DNA of 45,474 nt from Candidatus Metaruminococcus caecorum. GTDB taxonomy: Bacteria; Bacillota; Clostridia; Oscillospirales; Ruminococcaceae. The notes beneath the pieces are model-generated. The model saw only the letters and a list, made by a program, of their open reading frames with translations. It was not told the DNA's origin and searched no databases. The position numbers and the translations under genes are program-made. Below are positions 33,343 through 40,927 of the stretch, piece after piece. Within the stretch, counting starts at the first letter, position 1, and each line of letters starts with the position of its first letter. The DNA is taken from positions 1 to 45,474 of the forward strand of contig CAJFTY010000038.1 of NCBI GenBank assembly GCA_904420045.1, given 5' to 3'.

Positions 33343-34485
33343 ATGGCAAGTTTGTCTCTTCGCAACATTTATAAGAGATATCCGGGCGGAGTCACCGCTG
33401 TTTCCGATTTTAATCTCGAAATCAAAGACAAAGAATTCGTAATCCTGGTTGGCCCTTCCGGATGTGGTAAATCCACCACCCTGCGTATGATCGCGGGCTT
33501 GGAGGAGATTTCCGACGGCGAGCTGTACATCGGCGACAAGCTGGTCAACGATGTGGCCCCCAAAGACCGTGACATCGCGATGGTGTTCCAGAACTACGCG
33601 CTGTATCCCCATATGACTGTGTTTGAGAACATGGCGTTCGGCCTGAAGCTGCGCAAGACCCCCAAGGATGAGATTAAAAAGCGCGTGGACGAAGCCGCCC
33701 GCATCCTGGATATTTCCCATCTGCTGGACCGTAAGCCCAAGGCGCTGTCCGGTGGTCAGCGTCAGCGTGTTGCGCTGGGACGCGCCATCGTTCGTGAGCC
33801 TCAGGTCTTCCTGCTTGACGAGCCTCTGTCCAACCTGGACGCGAAGCTCCGTGCGCAGATGCGGACCGAGCTGTCCAAGCTCCATCAGCGTTTGGGAACC
33901 ACCTTTATTTACGTTACCCATGACCAGACCGAGGCTATGACCATGGCCGACCGGATCGTGGTTATGAAAGACGGCCTGATTCAGCAGGTGGATTCTCCGC
34001 AGAATCTGTACGCAGAACCCGCCAACGTTTTCGTCGCCGGATTTATCGGATCTCCTCAGATGAACTTCATCGACGCGATGCTGCTTGAAAAAGACGGCAA
34101 AATGTATGTGGAGTTCGGTTCCGAGGACACCAAGAGCACCCGCGGCAAAAAGTTCCAGGTGGAACTGCCCGAGAGCAAAACCAAAAATCCTGTGCTGAAA
34201 GAGTATATCGGCAAAGAGATTATCATGGGCGTGCGTCCTGAGAGCATCCACGACGAGGAGATGTTCTTAGCGTCCGCTACCACCGGATTCATCGACTGCG
34301 TCGTCGAGGTCACCGAGCGCATGGGTGCGGAGACGTACCTGTACCTCAACTGCGAAGGCACCTCCCTGACTGCCCGGGTTTCTCCCCGCAACACTTCCCG
34401 CGCGGAGGACGAGATCCGCATGGCGATTGATCCTCAGAAAGTGCACATCTTTGACAAAGAGACCGAAAAGACCCTGGTCAACTAG
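33343..34485 (+). CDS. MsmX/UgpC-type sugar ABC transporter ATPase
   Basis: A 380-residue ATPase of the CUT1 (MalK/UgpC/MsmX) class that powers oligosaccharide importers from the cytosolic side. Walker A is GPSGCGKST (37-45), the signature [14 protein letters not shown] and Walker [13 protein letters not shown], followed by [14 protein letters not shown] and a C-terminal OB/TOBE domain (about 235-380). ATG at 33343 is 7 nt after TAGGAGG. No permease or binding-protein gene is near, so it probably serves several sugar importers, as MsmX does in Bacillus. Its codons look more biased (frequent CGT, GGT, GTT) than those of its neighbours, suggesting high expression. TATAGT at about 33252 may be the -10. 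Confidence 0.92.
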   Translation: MASLSLRNIYKRYPGGVTAVSDFNLEIKDKEFVILVGPSGCGKSTTLRMIAGLEEISDGELYIGDKLVNDVAPKDRDIAMVFQNYALYPHMTVFENMAFGLKLRKTPKDEIKKRVDEAARILDISHLLDRKPKALSGGQRQRVALGRAIVREPQVFLLDEPLSNLDAKLRAQMRTELSKLHQRLGTTFIYVTHDQTEAMTMADRIVVMKDGLIQQVDSPQNLYAEPANVFVAGFIGSPQMNFIDAMLLEKDGKMYVEFGSEDTKSTRGKKFQVELPESKTKNPVLKEYIGKEIIMGVRPESIHDEEMFLASATTGFIDCVVEVTERMGAETYLYLNCEGTSLTARVSPRNTSRAEDEIRMAIDPQKVHIFDKETEKTLVN

Positions 34486-34499
34486 TTTGAATCATTTTG

Positions 34500-34525
34500 C
34501 AAGGCCGCTGGAAACAGCGGCCTTT
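34500..34525 (+). repeat. Duplicated terminator stem, copy 1
   Basis: A 26-nt sequence identical to 34688-34713. It folds as AAGGCCGCTG / CAGCGGCCTT with a GAAA loop. Unlike copy 2 it is followed by AGACTG and not by a T-run, so it should terminate poorly. Confidence 0.85.
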
Positions 34526-34562
34526 AGACTGTATACAAACTAAGGTAAACCGTATAAAAATT

Positions 34563-34688
34563 GCAAAACCGGCGACAGGCGCGGCGGTTTTGCTGACAGC
34601 AAATCCCACAGTCTGGGATTTGCGGGGTGATGTTGGAAGAGGGGGGAGCCCCCTCTTCCAGAGCGTCGTCGACGTTGTCGACACGCTC
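34563..34688. repeat. Chain of four adjacent perfect or near-perfect hairpins
   Basis: Four unrelated stem-loops lie almost end to end. (A) GCAAAACCG 34563-34571 with 34585-34593, 9 bp. (B) GCAAATCCCA 34599-34608 with 34614-34623, 10 bp, CAGTC loop. (C) TGGAAGAGGGGG 34634-34645 with 34649-34660, 12 bp, GAG loop. (D) GAGCGT and GTCGAC 34661-34673 with 34677-34688, 12 bp with one bulged C. Copy 2 of the duplicated terminator stem follows directly. Confidence 0.8.
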
Positions 34689-34716
34689 AAGGCCGCTGGA
34701 AACAGCGGCCTTTTTC
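34688..34716 (+). terminator. Duplicated terminator stem, copy 2, with T-run
   Basis: The same 10-bp GAAA-capped stem as copy 1, here followed by TTTTTCTTT. It is a standard rho-independent terminator, probably the original one for the sugar-ATPase gene. Confidence 0.85.
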
Positions 34717-34919
34717 TTTGCGCCGGCTTGAGAACCGATCTTGCCGGGAAAAGAAAACGGCAGGTGGAAATTTGTTCCTTTAACATTGCGTTCACATATT
34801 GACAACAAGAATATGTTACAATTTGTAATAAATTCGCTGATTTTGTTTCCAAAAAGAAATTTTCCAGAAAAAAGTCCTTCCCTATTTCGAAAATTTTTGA
34901 TAGAGTGCCGTAAAACAGG

Positions 34920-34948
34920 TTGCAAACAAGATGATTTTTAGGTAAAAT
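34920..34948 (+). promoter_or_regulatory. Promoter of the PucR-type regulator / ftsEX region
   Basis: TTGCAA (34920-34925), 17-nt spacer and TAAAAT (34943-34948), 76 nt upstream of the regulator start. It could also drive ftsE and ftsX, as no other clear promoter lies between. Confidence 0.65.
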
Positions 34949-35024
34949 AAAACTAACTAGGTATGCACAGTCGTCGAAGTTTGTGACGGCAGTCAAAAAT
35001 TTTGTAAAAAAGAAGGAGATCAAC

Positions 35025-36110
35025 ATGTCCAACCGACTTTTCCAAGGCGTCGTCCATCAAATGCGGGATGCCATTGACCGCGTAATCGGCGTCGTTGACG
35101 AAACCGCCACGATTATAGCGTGCAGCGAACTTTCCAAAATTGGGATTACCCATGAGTTTATTTCGCTGGATATGGCGGATTCCCACGATACCTTTATCCG
35201 CGACGGCTTCACCTATAAGCCGTTTGGGCCGCACATCAAGCCGGATTACGCCGTCTTTGTGGAGGGTGTGGATGAGACCGCGGCGAAATACGCCCAGATT
35301 CTCGCCGTCACCCTGTCGAGCATCAAACAATATTACGATGAAAAGTACGACCGGAACAATTTTATCAAAAACGTGGTTCTGGATAATATCCTGCCTGGGG
35401 ACATTTACGTCAAGGCGCGGGAGCTTCACTTTAACACCGACGTCAGCCGGGTGGCCCTGTTAATCAAGGTGCTCACCACCAACGACGTGAGCGCTTACGA
35501 CGTGATTCAGAATTTGTTCCCGGACAAGCAGAAAGACTTTGTCTTTAACATCAGCGAGACCGATATCGTGCTGATTAAAGAGATTAAGGCCGGTATTGAC
35601 TCCAAGGACCTGGAAAAGCTGGCCCGCTCGATTGTGGACACCCTCAGCAGCGAATTTTACACCCGGGCGACCGTTGGCATCGGCACCGCGGTGGTCGGCG
35701 TAAAGGACTTGGCGCGCTCCTTTAAAGAGGCCCAGGTGGCGCTGGAAGTGGGCAAGGTGTTTGACACCGAAAAATCCATTGTCAGCTATGACAATCTGGG
35801 AATCGCCCGCCTGATTTACCAGCTTCCCACCACCCTTTGCGAAACGTTTTTAAAGGAAGTTTTCAAACAGGGCTCCATCGAGTCGCTGGATCACGAAACG
35901 CTGTTTACCATTCAGCGGTTCTTTGAAAACAACCTGAACGTGTCCGAGACCTCCCGGAAGCTGTTTGTCCACCGGAATACCCTGGTATACCGTTTGGAAA
36001 AAATCAAAAAGCTCACCGGCCTGGACCTTCGGGAGTTCGATCATGCGATTATCTTTAAAATCGCGTTGATGGTCAAAAAATACCTGACCTCCAATCCGGT
36101 GAAATTCTAG
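35025..36110 (+). CDS. PucR/CdaR-family transcriptional regulator
   Basis: A 361-residue regulator. The N-terminal half (about 1-130) is a sensor-like domain (YKPFGPHIKPDYAVFVEG). The middle has a degenerate GGDEF-like CdaR region (ATVGIGTAVVGVKDLARSF, EAQVALEVGK), and the C-terminus is the PucR helix-turn-helix (FFENNLNVSETSRKLFVHRN, TLVYRLEKIKKLTGLDLR). ATG at 35025 is 6 nt after AAGGAG. It lies 31 nt upstream of ftsE on the same strand and probably shares its transcript, which is unusual: PucR-type regulators more often control purine or sugar-acid use, so a link to cell division is possible but unproven. Confidence 0.88.
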   Translation: MSNRLFQGVVHQMRDAIDRVIGVVDETATIIACSELSKIGITHEFISLDMADSHDTFIRDGFTYKPFGPHIKPDYAVFVEGVDETAAKYAQILAVTLSSIKQYYDEKYDRNNFIKNVVLDNILPGDIYVKARELHFNTDVSRVALLIKVLTTNDVSAYDVIQNLFPDKQKDFVFNISETDIVLIKEIKAGIDSKDLEKLARSIVDTLSSEFYTRATVGIGTAVVGVKDLARSFKEAQVALEVGKVFDTEKSIVSYDNLGIARLIYQLPTTLCETFLKEVFKQGSIESLDHETLFTIQRFFENNLNVSETSRKLFVHRNTLVYRLEKIKKLTGLDLREFDHAIIFKIALMVKKYLTSNPVKF

Positions 36111-36141
36111 CATTGTAAAAATAGTTTAGGAGCAGTTGTAA

Positions 36142-36834
36142 ATGATCGATTTAGTGAATGTAAATTTCTCCTATGGAAACGGCACAACAGCTCTTAAGGA
36201 TGTAAACCTGAAAATCAACAGCGGGGAATTCGCCTTTGTGGTGGGTGCATCCGGAGCAGGCAAGAGTTCGATGCTCAAGCTTTTGCTCAGAGAAAATGTA
36301 GCGACCTCGGGTACGGTGATTGTCAACGGGTACAACCTGGGCAAACTCAAACGCCGGGAGATTCCGAAGTTCCGCCGGTCCATCGGCGTGGTGTTTCAGG
36401 ATTTCCGGCTGATTCCCACCATGACGGTGTTCGACAACGTAGCCTTCAGCCTGCGGGTAACCAATGCCACCAACAAGTTTATTCGCAACCGGGTGCCTTA
36501 TGTGCTGGAGCTGATGGGCTTAAAGGACAAGGGCAAGCGGTTCCCCAACGAGCTTTCTGGCGGCGAACAGCAGCGCGTCGCACTGGCGAGGGCGCTGGTG
36601 AACGACCCGACGTTAATCATTGCGGACGAGCCCACCGGAAATGTGGACCCGGAACTGAGCTTTGAAATTATGGAACTGCTGCGGGAAATCAACAACTGCG
36701 GCGTCACAGTGCTGATGGTCACCCATGAGCATGATTTGGTGCGCCATTTTGGCGGCCGGACAATCAATATCGAAAACGGCAGGGTCACGTTCGATGGGAT
36801 AATAGGAGGCCAGGATGAAGTCCAACAGCTTTAA
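36142..36834 (+). CDS. ftsE: Cell-division ABC ATPase FtsE
   Basis: The ATPase of the FtsEX complex, which drives peptidoglycan hydrolase activation at the septum or side wall. The 230-residue protein has Walker A GASGAGKSS (35-43), the signature LSGGEQQRVALARAL, and Walker B LIIADEPTGNVDPE, as in FtsE. Its 3' end overlaps ftsX by 20 nt, so translation is coupled. The ATG is preceded by AGGAGC at a slightly long distance. Downstream genes for two coiled-coil M23 hydrolases fit the known FtsEX-PcsB/CwlO pathway. Confidence 0.95.
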   Translation: MIDLVNVNFSYGNGTTALKDVNLKINSGEFAFVVGASGAGKSSMLKLLLRENVATSGTVIVNGYNLGKLKRREIPKFRRSIGVVFQDFRLIPTMTVFDNVAFSLRVTNATNKFIRNRVPYVLELMGLKDKGKRFPNELSGGEQQRVALARALVNDPTLIIADEPTGNVDPELSFEIMELLREINNCGVTVLMVTHEHDLVRHFGGRTINIENGRVTFDGIIGGQDEVQQL

Positions 36835-37714
36835 ATACCTTGTGGGCGAAGGCGCGAAAAACGTCTGGTACAACCGCCTGATGTCCTTTGCCTCGGTGGG
36901 CGTTCTGACCACCTGTCTGCTTTTAGTGGGCTTTGCCATGCTGTTTACCATGAATGTGGACGAGATGGTGGAGTTTGTTATGCAGCAAAACGAAGCCGTT
37001 GTCTTTGTAAAGGACGAGGCCAATGACGAGCAGGTCGCAAAACTCCGCCAGGATCTGGAAAACAACGGCAATATCGACAACATCACCTTTATTTCCAAGG
37101 AGCAGGCGTTTGAAGACCAGCGGGAAACCCTGGGCGACGATTCCTTAATGGAAGGCCTTGACAAAGACACCTTCCCGGCGTCCTTTCGGGTGCGGATTGT
37201 CGACCTGTCCAAGATGAACCAGACGGTGGCAGCGCTTGAGAAAATGGATAACGTCCAGAAGGTCAACGCCTCCCCGGAACTGGCCGGAACCCTGAGCTCC
37301 GCCAAGAACATGGTCAACATCTTCGGCGCGGTGGTCATCGGCGCGCTGATTATCGTATCCATCGTCATCATCGCCAACACCATCCGGGCGTCGGTGTTCT
37401 CCCGCCGCCGGGAGATCAACATCATGAAATATGTGGGCGCAACCGACGGATTTATCCGCCTCCCCTTTGTGGTAGAGGGGCTGCTGCTGGGCTTTTTATC
37501 CGCACTGGTGGCATTTTTCGTCATCTGGGGCGCGTACACCGGCCTGACCCATCTGATTACGGGAGGGTCCTCTCTGTGGCTGAAAACCATGTTCCAGAGC
37601 ATCATTCCCTTTAAGGAAGTAGCGTGGCAGATTGGGCTTGCGTTTGCGGGAGCGGGCATGATTACCGGCGGTATCGGCAGCGCATTCTGCATCAGCAGCC
37701 ATTTGAAAGTATAG
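36815..37714 (+). CDS. ftsX: Cell-division permease-like protein FtsX
   Basis: The membrane partner of FtsE, 299 residues. The first membrane helix is near residues 25-45. A large extracellular loop (about 46-165) would contact the hydrolase coiled coil. Three more helices follow, with the FtsX C-terminal domain containing VFSRRREINIMKYVGATDGFIR in pieces. No ATP-driven transport substrate is expected; the complex transmits a conformational signal. The stop codon is 3 nt before the first structured repeat. Confidence 0.93.
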   Translation: MKSNSFKYLVGEGAKNVWYNRLMSFASVGVLTTCLLLVGFAMLFTMNVDEMVEFVMQQNEAVVFVKDEANDEQVAKLRQDLENNGNIDNITFISKEQAFEDQRETLGDDSLMEGLDKDTFPASFRVRIVDLSKMNQTVAALEKMDNVQKVNASPELAGTLSSAKNMVNIFGAVVIGALIIVSIVIIANTIRASVFSRRREINIMKYVGATDGFIRLPFVVEGLLLGFLSALVAFFVIWGAYTGLTHLITGGSSLWLKTMFQSIIPFKEVAWQIGLAFAGAGMITGGIGSAFCISSHLKV

Positions 37715-37717
37715 ATA

Positions 37718-37810
37718 GGACTTTTGGGATCCAAAAGTCCCTTAGGAAAATTGCTGCTGAGGCAACGCCTCATCTTTTGCTTCGCAAAACCGCAATTTTC
37801 AGTACCTAAG
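37718..37810 (+). repeat. Structured repeat unit 1
   Basis: P1: GGACTTTTGG (37718-37727), loop GAT, CCAAAAGTCC (37731-37740). P2a: CTTAGG (37741-37746) with CCTAAG (37805-37810). P2b: AAAATTGC (37747-37754) with GCAATTTT (37792-37799), and a CAGTA bulge (37800-37804). P3: TGAGGC-AAC-GCCTCA (37758-37772). P4: TTTTGC-TTC-GCAAAA (37775-37789). All stems are fully Watson-Crick paired. CC at 37790-37791. Confidence 0.85.
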
Positions 37811-37819
37811 GCAAGCATA

Positions 37820-37910
37820 GGACTTTCGGGTCGAAAGTTCCTTGGGAAAATGATTGACAGCACAACGTCCTGTCTGCCGCTTTGCGGCACCATCATTTTC
37901 AGTACCTGGG
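37820..37910 (+). repeat. Structured repeat unit 2
   Basis: P1: GGACTTTCG (37820-37828), loop GGT, CGAAAGTTC (37832-37840), with one G-U pair. P2a: CTTGGG (37841-37846) with CCTGGG (37905-37910), with three wobble pairs. P2b: AAAATGAT (37847-37854) with ATCATTTT (37892-37899), bulge CAGTA (37900-37904). P3: GACAG (37856-37860) with CTGTC (37870-37874), internal AACG. P4: TGCCGC-TTT-GCGGCA (37875-37889). CC at 37890-37891. Confidence 0.85.
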
Positions 37911-37919
37911 CTAAGCAAT

Positions 37920-38012
37920 GAACTTTTGGGGTCCAAAAGTTCATTGGGAAAATACCTGTCCGCAAAACGTGCGGACTGCTGTAAAACAGCACCGGTATTT
38001 TCAGCACCTAAG
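37920..38012 (+). repeat. Structured repeat unit 3
   Basis: P1: GAACTTTTGG (37920-37929), loop GGT, CCAAAAGTTC (37933-37942); the second pair is A-T where unit 1 has G-C. P2a: ATTGGG (37943-37948) with CCTAAG (38007-38012), one wobble and an open A-G end. P2b: AAAATACC (37949-37956) with GGTATTTT (37994-38001), bulge CAGCA (38002-38006). P3: GTCCGC (37958-37963) with GCGGAC (37971-37976), loop containing AACG. P4: TGCTGT-AAA-ACAGCA (37977-37991). CC at 37992-37993. Confidence 0.85.
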
Positions 38013-38022
38013 GAAAGGTACT

Positions 38023-38135
38023 GGAAATTTGGGGTTCAAAATGTCCATGAAGAACGCACTTTGTAAGTTCCTGGAAAAGTACGGATGAGGCAACGCCTCA
38101 TCTTTTGTTCCGCAAAACCGTAAAGATTGGCAGTA
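38023..38135 (+). repeat. Structured repeat unit 4, degenerate
   Basis: P1 is imperfect (38023-38046). P2 is reduced to TACG (38080-38083) with CGTA (38119-38122). P3, GATGAGGCAACGCCTCATC, is identical to unit 1 apart from its extra closing pair, and P4 reads TTTTGTTCCGCAAAA. GGCAGTA near 38129 recalls the CAGTA bulge. A 15-codon frame (38041-38088) runs through it, probably by chance. Confidence 0.65.
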
Positions 38136-38160
38136 ATGTTTATCCGAATGAAAACAGACA

Positions 38161-38193
38161 AAATAGGATCAAACACCCTGTTTGATCCTATTT
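38161..38193 (+). promoter_or_regulatory. 15-bp hairpin upstream of the first M23 gene
   Basis: AAATAGGATCAAACA (38161-38175) pairs perfectly with TGTTTGATCCTATTT (38179-38193) around a CCC loop. The 3' side continues TTTGTTCG, so it is at best a weak terminator. It lies between the repeat array and the ribosome binding site at 38221 and could act as an attenuator or processing site. Confidence 0.65.
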
Positions 38194-38237
38194 GTTCGCT
38201 GGGAAGCTGTGAGGATTTGCAAGGAGGCGGCCGCCGT

Positions 38238-39572
38238 ATGAACAACAATCAAACACTCAAACGGATTGCGCGAGGCGCTTTGTCTGCGTTGGTCGCAGTT
38301 TCGGTGGCGGCGGGAACGCTGTCCGCCCCTGCAATACATACGGCGGCCCAAACGGTGTCCTCGGATTTGAGCCAGAAAATGGACGAGCTGGAAAAACGCC
38401 AGAAGGAAATCCAGCAGCGCCTTAAACAGACCCAGGGCGACATCAATAAGCAGGAGGAATATCAAAAGCAGCTGGACGAGCAGATCGACGTGACCCAGCA
38501 GCAGATCACCCTGTTAAACCAGAAGATCGCCGTCACCAACCAGAAGCTTCAAGATGCCAATCGGGAGATTGCTGAAAAACAGCAACAGGTGGACAAAACC
38601 ACCCAGGACTTTCAGCAGCGGATGCGCGCGATGTACATGTCAAACGATCCGTCCATGCTCTCCATCCTGTTAAGCTCCCAGGGAATCGGGGACTTTTTGT
38701 CCCGGCTGGAGATGGTCCGGCGGGTGTCCAAACACGATCAGGACCTGGTGGATAAGCTGAAAAAGGAAAAGCAGGAACTTCAGTCGGCCAAACAGCTGGT
38801 GGAGGCCGAGAAAAAAGAGCTGCAGCAGTCCAAAGACTCGGTGAGCTTTAAGCAAAAACAGCTGGACGAGGCGTACAGCAAAAGCAAAACCGCTACCCTG
38901 GATTTAAACAAGCTCTACGAGCAGTACAAGGCCAACAAGGCGGAAATCGACAAGGCGCTGGCCCAGGCGGAGCAGGAGGTTCAGGAGGCCATCCGAAAAG
39001 CGCAGGAGGAGCAAAAGCGCAAAGAGGAAGAGGAAAAGAAAAAGCAGGAAGAAGAAAACAAGAACAATTCTTCGGGAAGTTCCGGGACGGCTTCGGGCGG
39101 CACCTCAGGGAATACGTCCTCCGGAGGGAATTCTTCCGGGGACAGCAGCTCGGGGGATTCCGGAAACTCGGATAAATTTGCCTGGCCGGTGCCGGGGTAC
39201 AACTCGTATTCCAACTACGGATGGCGGACCTGGCCGGACGGCAGCAAGGAGTTCCACAAGGGGATGGATATCTCCGGCGGGGGCATCTATGGCAAAAACA
39301 TCGTGGCCGCGGACGACGGCGAGGTCATCGTGGCCCGCAACTGGGATCCGGGCGCGGGCAGCTACGGCAAGTATGTGATGATCAGCCATTCCAGCAGTCT
39401 GGTGACCCTGTACGGGCACGCCAGCGACGTAGTGGTGAAAGTCGGTCAAAAGGTCAAAAAAGGCCAAGTGATCGCCAAGGTGGGCAGCACCGGCTGGTCC
39501 ACCGGCCCTCACTGCCATTTTGAGGTCCGCGTCAACGGGAACCACACCGATCCCCTTCCGTATTTAAAGTAG
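38238..39572 (+). CDS. Secreted coiled-coil M23 peptidoglycan hydrolase (PcsB/CwlO/EnvC-like), copy 1
   Basis: A 444-residue secreted protein. The signal peptide spans about 1-38 (ARGALSALVAVSVAAGTLSA). A long coiled coil (about 42-285) is rich in Gln, Lys and Glu. A Ser/Gly/Glu-rich linker (about 285-312) follows, then a LytM/M23 domain. Its zinc and catalytic residues are intact: His340 and Asp344 in HKGMD, and His425/His427 in PHCHF, so it should be an active endopeptidase and not a degenerate EnvC-like activator. ATG at 38238 is 10 nt after AAGGAGG. Position downstream of ftsEX suggests that FtsX controls it through the coiled coil. The next gene is a close paralogue. Confidence 0.92.
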   Translation: MNNNQTLKRIARGALSALVAVSVAAGTLSAPAIHTAAQTVSSDLSQKMDELEKRQKEIQQRLKQTQGDINKQEEYQKQLDEQIDVTQQQITLLNQKIAVTNQKLQDANREIAEKQQQVDKTTQDFQQRMRAMYMSNDPSMLSILLSSQGIGDFLSRLEMVRRVSKHDQDLVDKLKKEKQELQSAKQLVEAEKKELQQSKDSVSFKQKQLDEAYSKSKTATLDLNKLYEQYKANKAEIDKALAQAEQEVQEAIRKAQEEQKRKEEEEKKKQEEENKNNSSGSSGTASGGTSGNTSSGGNSSGDSSSGDSGNSDKFAWPVPGYNSYSNYGWRTWPDGSKEFHKGMDISGGGIYGKNIVAADDGEVIVARNWDPGAGSYGKYVMISHSSSLVTLYGHASDVVVKVGQKVKKGQVIAKVGSTGWSTGPHCHFEVRVNGNHTDPLPYLK

Positions 39573-39626
39573 AAAAAGGAGCAACGGCCGCAGCCGCGGC
39601 GCACTCGAAAAAAGGAGATTTTGCGA

Positions 39627-40817
39627 ATGAGCAACAAGAGCACGAAGATGAAAGCGATGTCGCTGATCGCTGCGTTCGCGGTGGCGGTGGCCGGAAGCGG
39701 CCATTTTCTGAACTTCGATGTGACAGCAGCTTCGGTCAGCGACCTTCAAAACCAGTACAATCAGCTGGAGCAGCAGCAAAGGCAGATTCAGGACAAGATG
39801 AAGCAGACACAGAGCGACCAGGCCAAGGAAGAAGAATATCAAAAGCAGTTGGATGCACAGATTGACGTGACCCAGGATCAGATCAATCTGCTTAACCGTC
39901 AGATCACCGCCATCAATGAGGAGCTTGCGAAAACCGAGAAAAGCATCTCGGATAAATCGGCGGAGCTTGAAAAAACCTACGATCAGTTTGAGCAGCGGAT
40001 GCGCGCGATGTACATGTCCAGCGACCCATCCATGCTCTCGATCCTGCTGGAGTCCAAAGGTATCGGGGACTTTTTGTCCCGGGTGGAGATGGTCAAGCGG
40101 GTGTCCCAGCATGACCAGGAACTGATCGACTCCTTGAACAAGCAGAAAACGGCGCTGGAGCAGGAAAAATCCAAGGCCCAGCAGGAGAAAAAAGAGCTGG
40201 AAGCCTCCCAGGCGTCGATCCAGGCCAAACAGACACAGCTTAACGCCGCCTATGAAAAGAGCGAAAAAGCAGAGCTGAACCTTCAGAAGATGGAGGAACA
40301 GTACAAGGCCAACAAGGCGAAGCTGGACGCGGCCATGGAACAGGCCGAACGGGAAATTCAGGCGGCGATCCAGGCGTCTCAGGGCGGTTCCGGCGGCAGC
40401 GGGGATTCCCCTTATGTGGGCGGCGAGTTTATCTGGCCGGTTCCGGGGTATTATAACATTACCTCCGGGTTTGGTTCCCGGTGGGGAACCACCCACAAGG
40501 GAATTGACATTTCCAGCGGGGGAATCTACGGCAAAAACATCGTAGCATCCAACTCCGGGCGGGTGATTAAAGTGGTCACCAACGACATCCCCGGGTACAG
40601 CTACGGCAAGTACGTGATGATCGACCACGGCGGCGGCAAGGTGACCCTGTACGGGCACTGCAGCGCAATTTTAGTCAGCGTGGGACAGCAGGTCAGCCAG
40701 GGAGAGGCCATTGCCCGGGTGGGCAACACCGGGCAGAGCTACGGACCTCACTGCCACTTTGAAGTCCGCATCAACGGCGTGGCCAAAAATCCTCTGAACT
40801 ACCTAACCCGCAGATAA
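39627..40817 (+). CDS. Secreted coiled-coil M23 peptidoglycan hydrolase, copy 2
   Basis: A 396-residue paralogue of the preceding protein, 54 nt downstream. It has a signal peptide (about 1-33), a coiled coil (about 35-250) with the same RMRAMYMS and PSMLSILL blocks, a short Gly/Ser linker, and a complete M23 domain with His290/Asp294 in HKGID and His375/His377 in PHCHF. ATG at 39627 follows AAGGAGA by 8 nt. Compared with copy 1 the linker is shorter and lacks the Lys/Glu-rich part. The tandem pair likely arose by duplication and may divide work between septum and side wall (inference). Confidence 0.92.
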   Translation: MSNKSTKMKAMSLIAAFAVAVAGSGHFLNFDVTAASVSDLQNQYNQLEQQQRQIQDKMKQTQSDQAKEEEYQKQLDAQIDVTQDQINLLNRQITAINEELAKTEKSISDKSAELEKTYDQFEQRMRAMYMSSDPSMLSILLESKGIGDFLSRVEMVKRVSQHDQELIDSLNKQKTALEQEKSKAQQEKKELEASQASIQAKQTQLNAAYEKSEKAELNLQKMEEQYKANKAKLDAAMEQAEREIQAAIQASQGGSGGSGDSPYVGGEFIWPVPGYYNITSGFGSRWGTTHKGIDISSGGIYGKNIVASNSGRVIKVVTNDIPGYSYGKYVMIDHGGGKVTLYGHCSAILVSVGQQVSQGEAIARVGNTGQSYGPHCHFEVRINGVAKNPLNYLTRR

Positions 40818-40927
40818 CCGACGGCGTCAATTTGCGGGCGGGAACAAGGGCGGAGCCAATGCCCGGCGGATTCCGGCGCAGATTGTTTGGGATACAGTCA
40901 TAAGAAAAAAGGACGGCGATCAACTAT

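Larger units (their letters stand above)
34486..35024. other. Hairpin-rich intergenic region
   Basis: A 540-nt stretch with no gene. From left to right it holds a first copy of a GAAA-capped stem (34501-34524), a chain of hairpins (34563-34688), the second copy of the stem with a T-run (34689-34716), an AT-rich part (34790-34910) in which I see no complete promoter, and the promoter of the PucR-type gene (34920-34948). Confidence 0.7.
37718..38135 (+). repeat. Tandem array of structured ~100-nt repeats (candidate RNA)
   Basis: Three complete units and one decayed unit follow each other at 100-103-nt spacing between ftsX and the first M23 gene. Each full unit folds as hairpin P1, then a long stem P2 (P2a plus P2b) closing a junction with hairpins P3 and P4. 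Stem sequences change between units while pairing is kept: P2b is AAAATTGC/GCAATTTT, then AAAATGAT/ATCATTTT, then AAAATACC/GGTATTTT, and P3 and P4 are almost fully replaced. Unpaired CAGTA or CAGCA in P2, AACG in the P3 loop and CC before P2 closes are constant. Several G-U pairs exist only on the plus strand. I do not recognise a named RNA family. Confidence 0.85.

Noticed and set aside
34798-34825. TTGACA...TACAAT pair upstream of the PucR-type gene
   Set aside because: The spacing is 12 nt, too short for sigma-A. A better pair with a 17-nt spacer lies at 34920-34948.
36613-38007. Long minus-strand open frame (464 codons) opposite ftsE, ftsX and the repeat array
   Set aside because: It lies opposite well-supported genes and the structured repeats, and its product has no family-like features. 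Long antisense frames are expected with this codon bias.
37718-38135. Reading the ~100-nt array as CRISPR or as integron attC sites
   Set aside because: The units have no constant direct repeat separated by unique spacers of CRISPR size, no cas or integrase gene is near, and conservation is structural over the whole unit.
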